A stretch of 64,000 bases of DNA from Topomyia yanbarensis. Its lineage: Eukaryota; Arthropoda; Insecta; Diptera; Culicidae. Below the pieces are notes generated by a model, which was not told where the DNA came from, ran no database searches, and saw only the letters and a list, made by a program, of their open reading frames with translations. Shown here one piece after another: positions 57,076 through 64,000 of this stretch. How positions within the stretch are numbered: the first letter of the stretch is position 1; the number at the start of each line of letters is the position of its first letter. The stretch covers positions 413,860,044 through 413,924,043 of the forward strand of contig NC_080671.1 in the NCBI RefSeq assembly GCF_030247195.1, given 5' to 3'. The position numbers and the translations under genes are program-made.

Positions 57076-57196
57076 ACTGAATGGTTTTGACGCATCCACC
57101 TCGATAGCACCACTTATACTGAACACCATCATTGCTGTCGTACTCCGGGAAACGCCCTTCGATCAGTACGGCATGTTGGCGAATAGGGGTACCTAG
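57076..57196 (+). CDS. Candidate terminal coding exon, same gene
   Basis: A long polypyrimidine tract (CTCTTTCCCTTCCCACCCAG) precedes a 40-codon open stretch reading LNGFDASTSIAPLILNTIIA, then VVLRETPFDQYGMLANRGT, and stop TAG 57194-57196. It contains a short hydrophobic run (APLILNTIIAVVL). Phase joins exactly to 56107. An AATAAA at 57616-57621 could be the poly(A) signal. Function unknown. Confidence 0.5.
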
Positions 57197-58088
57197 CCAG
57201 CTCTCAGTCAAGAGCGCTTGCTAGTCCTCGGTCGGAGCCGGTGCGCAGCAAATTGATTGATTGGCACTAATAATGACAAAATGTATTACACGCCATTTCA
57301 ATATTTTCAACGTCAGAAATTAATTCCACCCCCCGCCCCCCTCTGTTCTAGTCTCGTATCCGATCCAATTGTTATGGTGTGCCACGCGCTGAAAACGTCG
57401 AAACTGAACGCACCTGCGTTCGACGCATCCCGGATAGCTTTTGATCTGATTTTCAATCTAATTAGCGGTCGAATGCTATTCAAACTACATAAATAGATGG
57501 AAAATTCATTCGACGAGTTTGCAGTGATTTGCCGATGCAATAATGGCTAATGGATTAGAGCGTTGCTGGAACGTGGCAATTAATTTCCCTGTTCATTATT
57601 TCTGCCTACAGTAACAATAAATAACACCAAAATCCGCAGCGAAGCTCTAATGATCCGAAATAGTAGGACCAGTTCGTTGTTCAGTCTTTTGCAGCTCCCG
57701 TCGTTGATCCGTGTACTTAAAGTGCTACGGAACATGACCCCCCATTTATCACTCTTAACAACCTTGAAAAAGGACACGTACCCGACAGTTTGTTCCTTCG
57801 TTCAGCAGACTGGGCTATGTATAGGCAGGCAGACAGGCACAGGAAACATTGGCACATCGAAGATTTGGATTGCCTCCAGAAGCCTGCGCCATCAGGCTGA
57901 ACATTGAAATTTACTCGGATCGTGAAATATGTGCCCCAAAATAGTCATCTTTGTCTGTGAGAGGGCGGCCGGGTGTGTGGTCGTGGGTCGAACATCCTTG
58001 GCATACTAATTTCAGAATTGTCTTGAGAAAAAAAAGGAACTAGAAAGATGCAGGGTATAATAGAAAACCGGGTAGATGTTTTATGTCG
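57197..58088. other. Downstream of candidate gene; unassigned
   Basis: Possible 3' UTR to about 57640, then mixed sequence. Frames of 65-85 codons (57257-57907) on both strands are not supported. Confidence 0.35.
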
Positions 58089-58096
58089 ATTTAGGA

Positions 58097-58395
58097 CAGT
58101 GGTTTTCAACCTTCTTCGTTCCACGTACCCCTTTCTGAATATTGATCTCCATGATGCACCACTTTCTGAAAATTGCTCACCATTATTACCCTGTCAAAGA
58201 AAACTGATTTTCAATTGGGTGAGAACCATAGTTTGCCAATTTAGAAAATGTTCTTGAACTCTCCCAATAAACAACAAGATATAAAGACCAATATACGACG
58301 GGAATGTTGGAATCAAAGTTTAAACTTAGCCCGCATAATTCACCCCCTATAATTGTGTAATTTAGCCCTGCATTCACTCCGGTTGAAAAACTCTG
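58097..58395. mobile_element. hAT-like MITE, 299 bp
   Basis: Left end CAGTGGTTTTCAACC and complement of right end CAGAGTTTTTCAACC are hAT/Charlie-type termini. Flanks ATTTAGGA (58089-58096) and ATTTAGGC (58396-58403) match at 7 of 8 bases. No coding capacity. Confidence 0.85.
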
Positions 58396-58403
58396 ATTTA
58401 GGC

Positions 58404-59490
58404 TGTGGACTATGTGAAAATATTATTAAAGTAATTGAATTGAAGGATGGTTTTTTTTCTTCGATGGTGAATTTCTAAATTGAAACTGGCTGATCACATG
58501 ATAGCAATATTATCGTAATTCTCAACTTTCTACATAACATCCACTAGTAACATTAGTTTATCCTATCTACACACATAGGCGGCTCTAGCCGGTTAGAAAA
58601 GGGGGAGCACACCTTCCTGACAAAATAGTGTCAAATTTTGGAAACTCATTCCTCTACACGACTTGTATTTAGAGATTTGCGAATAGTTGAACAAATTACA
58701 CCATTCTTGACTGCAATCAATCACTATTGTTTTTCCTCTGCTAATCTTCCGGGAGTCCATTTTCACCATTGATTCTTTTTTACAAAAAAAAAAACACCGC
58801 GTGGTGTGTTGTTCCAGCTGGTCATGTCCAATCTGACGAAAAAATGAGTCGTTAGCGATACAAACTCAGAAAAGATTTTCAGTGAGCGAGTCAATCTCGA
58901 ATCCATCAAAAGAATCGATTCTAGAAAACAAGTTAAGCGACTTAGAGGAATATATAATTTCAACATTTAGAACTGAATAATTTTTGTAAAAGTAACCCAT
59001 TTCTGTTTGCATTTACCGAAGCCAGCATTCAGTTTCAAAGCCTCCTTCATTTATCAACTTCCACGCTTACTAAAGTTTCACGCGGAATAGAATGCCTTCA
59101 GCTCAGAGGAAATATAAATTTCACAAACAAAAGTATTTTTAGTTATACGTGAAGGCAGAATGTGACATCTTTTAAATTTTAGGGGGATAAGTGAACTGTG
59201 TGATCCTTGTCTGAGGCATTTTTGCTCGATAATCGAACTCAAAGCCAGCACAGAAATAAAATACAGTTTGAAACTGGAATTGAATTTAAACCGAAAATAA
59301 CTGAATGAATGCGCTACACCAAACTAATGAGGTACGATGATCCTAAAAAGATGCTAGCAAATGGAATGAATTAGCTGTGGACATGTATCACATAAAAATA
59401 AATAAGCGCGATGCACACACTGTGGTAAACACACATACATTTGTATACATGGAGTTAAAATATTTACTCCAGATAAAAATCAAACATAGC
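58404..59490. other. Unassigned AT-rich sequence
   Basis: No gene, SINE head or terminal repeat recognised. Confidence 0.4.
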
Positions 59491-59504
59491 ATTCGAAGCT
59501 ACGA

Positions 59505-60110
59505 TATGAAGTTTTGATGTGTTTCACGGACGACATCGACATCATTGGCATTAATCGCTGAGAAGTAAAAGTGGCAATCGTACCTTTCAATCGGGAGACT
59601 ACGGTTATCGAACTGACTAAACTCTGACAAGACAATGTACATGGTAGCCGGTTGATAGCTAGGCTGTTCGAACTTGTGATAACGATGTAAGCCGCGTAGT
59701 AAAACGACGTGTTTCGGCTGCAAATAGCAGTATCTATGGTTTGCGTGATCATAACCAAAAAAACTGCTCTACAGGAGCGTACAACACTTGTTCTATACAA
59801 AACGCTGATACTCCCTGTTCCTCTTTACGGACATCAGGCATGGCGGTTGAAGGAAGCAAACATTCGAGTGCTCGATGTGTTTTTAATACTCGGCGGAGTA
59901 ATGGAATGTCGTCGACCACGAGCTGTGCCAAATCTACAAAATGCTGACATCGAAATGCTATGTAAAGGCGGTAGACAACAGTGATCTGGATATGTTACGC
60001 GAATGTCGAAAGAGAAACCAGAGACCAGCTAAAGTTGGGCCCAACAGGAAATCTGGAGGAAATTATTGAGGAAGATGCCTTCTGCCGATAATTGCAGAAT
60101 GAGAGGGTGC
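59505..60110 (+). pseudogene. RTE-clade LINE, reverse transcriptase 3' fragment
   Basis: The plus frame reads FTDDIDIIGINR (59523-59558), the RT active-site box FADDIDIIG with Ala to Thr. Then come NRETTVIEL and TMYMVAG, a frame change, KTLILPVPLYGHQAWRLKEA, and an LGGV.ECRRPRAV-like block. Order and wording match RTE/BovB-type LINE RT C-termini. Stops and shifts are frequent, and the N-terminal endonuclease and RT fingers are absent. The LINE tail was not identified before the MITE at 60210. Confidence 0.8.
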
Positions 60111-60201
60111 GAACGGATTTAGGCGTGAAAATACTATCACTCGTATTCGCGTATTCTACAAACAATCCTACATCACCAATAAACAATATTTTTATACAAT
60201 A

Positions 60202-60209
60202 CTTGATGC
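60202..60209. repeat. 8-bp target duplication CTTGATGC, left
   Basis: Identical to 60631-60638. Confidence 0.88.
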
Positions 60210-60630
60210 CAGACTTCCCATGAACATGGACAATTTTGTACCTGTGTACAAAATTTCGTGCACGCGTTCAACTTCCAACATGCTTCTTCTCGATGTACAA
60301 GTTCGCCTCGAACATCGAACTCAAGCGAACGATGTGCAAACTCTAGTTCAAACATCCGTGTACGTACACCGGGTGCGTACACGAGAACGATTCGCACATG
60401 GCAAAAAGAGTCAGCGCTAGGGACGATGAGAATGAGAAAGAGAAAACTGGTGCCACGAACCGATGTGTACGCACACCGTGTACGTACCACCTGGGGTTCA
60501 GTTGTGCAGGCGAACATGTGCACCTGTTTAGGTACGAAATAGCGTGTTTGAGTTCGTACACGAAGTGTGGGTTTAATATGAGCACAGAACCAGAGCGAAC
60601 ATTGTGTGCGATGTGCATATGGGAAGACTG
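60210..60630. mobile_element. hAT-like MITE with perfect 8-bp duplication, 421 bp
   Basis: Termini CAGACTTCCCAT and, as complement, CAGTCTTCCCAT. CTTGATGC lies on both sides (60202-60209, 60631-60638). The interior is rich in GTGTACGTAC/CGAAC words and self-complementary, which makes several overlapping 66-116-codon frames on both strands. None is transposase-like. Confidence 0.92.
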
Positions 60631-61029
60631 CTTGATGCTACCATAACTATTTGTCTATATTACATGTTATCATCGCGAGCAATGAAAAATCCTATCTAAA
60701 TTCTAACCGCTTTCTTAAATCAATAAAATTTAAATTTGTAACAACACTTCCGATGACCGGCTGTCCAGAGCTCAAATTGAATCTAACGGAATTTACTCTT
60801 GATGATCGGTCATCCAGAGTTCGAATAGTTTACATAGAACTGGATATATTTATTCTAATCAATCTCAAGTAGATACAAAACCTCTACAACACAAAATTTT
60901 ATACTTTTTAACGGTATTCAATTAGCTAGAGATTACTGAGTAAGGAAAGTTATGAAAATTTTAGAGCCATGGTACTCATGTGAGAGCAAGAATGTAAAAG
61001 ATACAGATCGAAAAACGAGAAGGGGCAGA

Positions 61030-61830
61030 GTCATTTGAAACAGGTTTAACCCATTCATGCCCATGTTGTTTGTGGACAACAACGCTTGTAAACAGCTATA
61101 ACTTTTGAGAGAGGCAAGATTTGCTCGCAAAAACAAGTAAGTCTAATAATTGTGACTATTGCCTTTCATTTGAGCATTAACAGTTACAAGGATCAGCTTT
61201 AGAACTGAAGTTATTGTAATTAGTCTGATTGTATTCCGCTGGAGCAGTTCTGCCAGGGACAGTTTACGTTGACGATCGCTAATGAATTTTTCATATATCT
61301 TCGTTATGGTGCAATATTTTTGAAAACTGATAAAATTCATTAATTTAGTATGTCTTTGGCTACGTTTTCCATGCAATTCGACTATTGTAAATATTCTAGG
61401 AGAATTCTATTTAGCATGGGAATGTAAAAATTGAACAGATTCTAGCACTGCAAGGGAAGCGCCTATCTTTATGAAAAAAGACTTTTCGTGTTTCTTGATC
61501 TCACCGTTTTCAAGGAAAAATAGTTTTGAAACCCTAAATGCACTAGAAAAAAGTTGGGCATGAAAGGGTTAAAATTTTGCGGACTAATCTTTTGTCTTCA
61601 GCTGGCAGGAGTCGAGCATAGGCAGTGTTACTACGATTCACTCAAGTCTACCAACATGTCTTACGGCAAAGACAGACTTGTCGGACAAATGTCGGTTCTC
61701 ATGGTAAGGAAGCACAAGTCTGTCAAGTCTGGTAAACTTGAGTGCTTCGTAGTTCCACTGCCTAAGCTCGACTCCTACCGGCAGAAAATGAAAGATTAGT
61801 TCGCAAGATTTTAAACCTGTTACTAATGCC
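61030..61830. mobile_element. Hairpin element split by a TTAA MITE
   Basis: Left arm: 61032-61049 continued at 61573-61655. Right arm: about 61728-61830. The arms are complementary over about 100 bp (AACAGGTTTAAAAT, TTGCGRACTAATCTTT, AGGAGTCGAGC, TAGGCAGTG). Because of the symmetry the frames 61554-61799 and 61638-61832 encode similar peptides on opposite strands, so neither is taken as a gene. Confidence 0.78.
61050..61568. mobile_element. piggyBac-type MITE at TTAA, 519 bp
   Basis: CCCATTCATGCCCA and complement CCCTTTCATGCCCA form the ends. TTAA flanks both (61046-61049 and 61569-61572). TTAA duplication and a CCCNTTCATGCCC end are typical of piggyBac-family MITEs. Excising it rejoins the left arm of the surrounding hairpin element. 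No transposase frame. Confidence 0.88.
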
Positions 61831-62270
61831 ATAAGTCAAAATAAAAAAAATGAAAAAACACAAATTTTATTCTCAGTCGCATCACTTGATTGAAGTGAAT
61901 CCTGATTAAATACCCACTTACGGTAAAAATGGTTGGGGCCCGTAATGGTGGCTCTCAGGCCAAGTTCTCGGTTGGACTGGGAGTTGCTATTCCCAAAAAT
62001 TGTTTCTCGAGTAGTTTGTGTAGGATTGCGAGTCATCAGTCTGCAATTTACGACGAATACCGTGCTTACGTAACTAGGTACTGGTACTTGAAAAAAAAAG
62101 CATATTTGAAGAATCCACCTGCTCCATTTTAAAAATTCAAATCTTGCACCACACAAAAACCTTTTAACCGTAGGTTTTAAAGATTGTACGATCCCAAACT
62201 ACTGTCGTTACCCGTAAGTCATTTAAACAAAAAAGGACAACCAACTGTGAGAAAGTGATATCAATTCAAC
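61831..62270. other. Unassigned sequence
   Basis: Frames 61836-62156 (-) and 61929-62132 (+) overlap and lack domains. Nothing else recognised. Confidence 0.4.
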
Positions 62271-62271
62271 G

Positions 62272-64000
62272 GGCGCACAGTGGTCCAGAATGAAAACTTA
62301 GCAGGAATTTTGAGACTTAACTAAAACTAAATAACTTGGCCTTATTATGTCTTTGGAGAAGTTTTCGTAGTTTGCGAGTACCTTCTTTTTGTTAAAACAA
62401 CAGTTAGTGTGGTTCTAGTTTTACCAACATCAAAAAATTAACTTTTTAATCATTCTAGCTAGAGCCAAACGACCTTCAGCGAAGTTGTAGAACGACAAAT
62501 TTTGGAAAAGTTTGCTGAAGACATGTAAGCTCTATCTGTCATATTTTTAATTAACAGATAATTTAAAATCGAATTTTAGGGTGTATCTTAGTGTTTCTTA
62601 GAAAAACTGTTTTATTTAAATAAGTTTTGCGGTATTGATTTAATACAGGAGTTTTCGGTCAACTTTAAGATTGTTTCAAGACTAGTAATTTGTTTCATGG
62701 CACCACACATCAAACTATTTTTGTTGAAAACTTATGAGCACTTTTTCGCCAAAAATGAGGTTTTTGGTATCACAATATCACTCATTGGGACAAGTAAAAG
62801 ACAATTATTTTTCAAACATAAAAATGTCACGATTAGATTTATAATTGAGCAAAAAAGGGCGAATACGATATTTTTTTTAAATTTCATAAAATTGATCTCA
62901 AAAAATCTATTCTTGATATATTAAGTGATTGTATCTTTTAAATAATAGAAGCTAGAGTTTTGGTGCGTTAGAAGAAAATGTTCGTCTTCAAAAACTCCGA
63001 AGAAGTTATATGATATGATATGATATGATAATTTGGTTTTTCATGAATTGACAGTTTGTAATATGTTTAAATTACTTTCACGGTAGAAAATGTTAAACAT
63101 ATAGTTTCGTTTCATGATTGCAATTTAGAATAGTTCTCTATTATTTTAAAGGGGGTAAGGGTTTCAGCATGAAAAAACAATTTTCTTTTGCGAATTTTTT
63201 TAGACCTTTGCGTGAAGTGAGCTTTTGTACATTATAGTGCATCATTTCAATAACATTCTGTAATTTTTCTATGCAAAAATATCGACAAATGACTCGGTGA
63301 CGAAGCTTTTTGTACAATGTCTCTGGAAAAACATGATTTGCGGTGTTACCTGCCATTCCAAAACTACTCAACCGATTTCTTTTAAACTTTGCATACACGT
63401 TCTATGTAAAAAATACCTAACCCCTACTTTGAGCTTTTGAAATAAATTTTCAATTAAACGGGGTTTTTACTCATTTTAAATAAGAATTACTATTTTTCAC
63501 GAAAAAATGTGCCTTTTTGTAAGTAAACACCCCGTTAAATGAAAAATTATCTCAAAAACTCAACGTAGTATTTTTAACATAGAATGTGTATGCAAAGTTT
63601 AAAAGAAATCGGTTAAGTAGTTTTTGAATGGCAGGTAACACCGCAAATCATGTTTTTTCCCAAGACATTGTTCAAAAAGCTTCGTCACTGAGTCGTTTGT
63701 CGATATTTTTGCATAGAAAAATTACAGCATGTTATTGAAATAATACACTAGAATGTACAAAAGTTTTGATAAATTTGCTTCACGCAAAGTTCTTAAAAAA
63801 ATTCGCAAAAAAAGTGTTTTTTTCACATTGAAACCTTTAATTAACTTTTTAATGGATCGAGATAGAGTTTCGCTGTCTTCCAAAAAATCGATGAAAATAA
63901 TATTTCAAAAAACTTTGTCGAAGACAGCGAAACTCCATGTCGTGTACTTTTCATTTTACAAGATATTTACCCAAAAAATTAGGGTGTTTCATAAAAAATG
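62272..64000 (+). mobile_element. Long-TIR element, family F1, copy 2 (runs off window)
   Basis: CCAGAATGAAAACTTAGCAG onward matches 870-1360 in order, with about 80 percent identity by eye. After the palindrome at 63150-63836 the match resumes: TAACTTTTTAATGG and ATCGAGATAGAGTTTC versus 1660-1685. The right end lies beyond 64000. This confirms that the left boundary and interior belong to one dispersed family. Confidence 0.75.
63150..63836. mobile_element. 687-bp near-perfect palindrome inserted in F1
   Basis: The two arms of about 335 bp are complementary around a centre near 63497: TTTGCGAATTTTTTTAGA, CTATGCAAAAATATCGACAA, GATTTGCGGTGTTACCTGCC, AAACTTTGCATACAC. TTAA stands at 63146-63149 and 63837-63840, so a TTAA-targeting MITE is likely. 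The 85-codon frame at 63141-63398 is an arm of the palindrome and not a gene. Confidence 0.82.

Noticed and set aside
61554..61832. Two frames with similar peptides on opposite strands
   Set aside because: They are the two arms of a hairpin element. No start context or domain.

Overview
The window reads as non-coding, transposon-packed DNA from an insect with a large genome, most likely a culicine mosquito and probably Aedes. That assignment is an inference. It rests on the mix of I/LOA-type, Jockey-type and RTE-type LINEs, several tRNA-derived SINE families, a high density of short inverted-repeat elements (MITEs) and foldback elements, and very AT-rich sequence between them. There is no bacterial, phage or CRISPR signal, no rRNA and no convincing functional tRNA. 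The only hint of a host gene is a pair of candidate coding exons near 56.0 and 57.1 kb on the plus strand.

Layout, 0-15 kb. A long-TIR element (about 845-4215) is split by a 1.65-kb insert with a 24-bp target duplication. Next come a GAAC/GTTC-rich MITE (4222-4910) and a dead Jockey 3' end (4911-6963), itself split by a 1.3-kb MITE at a TA. A nearly intact 6.3-kb I-superfamily LINE (6964-13264) sits in the Jockey tail. Its ORF1 has one frameshift. Its ORF2 is open from endonuclease through reverse transcriptase to RNase H. After it come an old dispersed-repeat copy and a 177-bp AT microsatellite.

15-31 kb. Two copies of a gag-like ORF1 element that lacks ORF2, three SINE families, an hAT-like MITE with a perfect 8-bp duplication, a 32-bp-arm palindrome, and a very homogeneous 8-bp satellite of about 1.3 kb.

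31-45 kb. Nested copies of a dispersed repeat, one of them inside an hAT-like element. Then a MITE with GGGCGA motifs, several SINEs, a 15-bp minisatellite, and a long stretch with little recognisable content.

45-56 kb. A roughly 4-kb long-TIR element filled with decayed ORF1/ORF2 pieces related to the 7-12 kb LINE. Then a TTCACGA-rich element with a 94-bp array, and a 3.1-kb foldback element whose arms each carry five units of about 154 bp.

56-64 kb. Two candidate exons, a decayed RTE-type LINE, two hAT-like MITEs with target duplications, a piggyBac-type TTAA MITE that split a hairpin element, and a second copy of the first long-TIR element split by a 0.69-kb palindrome.

How they fit together: almost all content is autonomous or parasitic mobile DNA in nested layers, so relative insertion order can be read directly. 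The most interesting pattern is a shared 3' tail on a tRNA-headed SINE family and on an ORF1-only retroelement. This suggests one unseen LINE mobilises both in trans. All similarity statements come from reading by eye. No database search was made.
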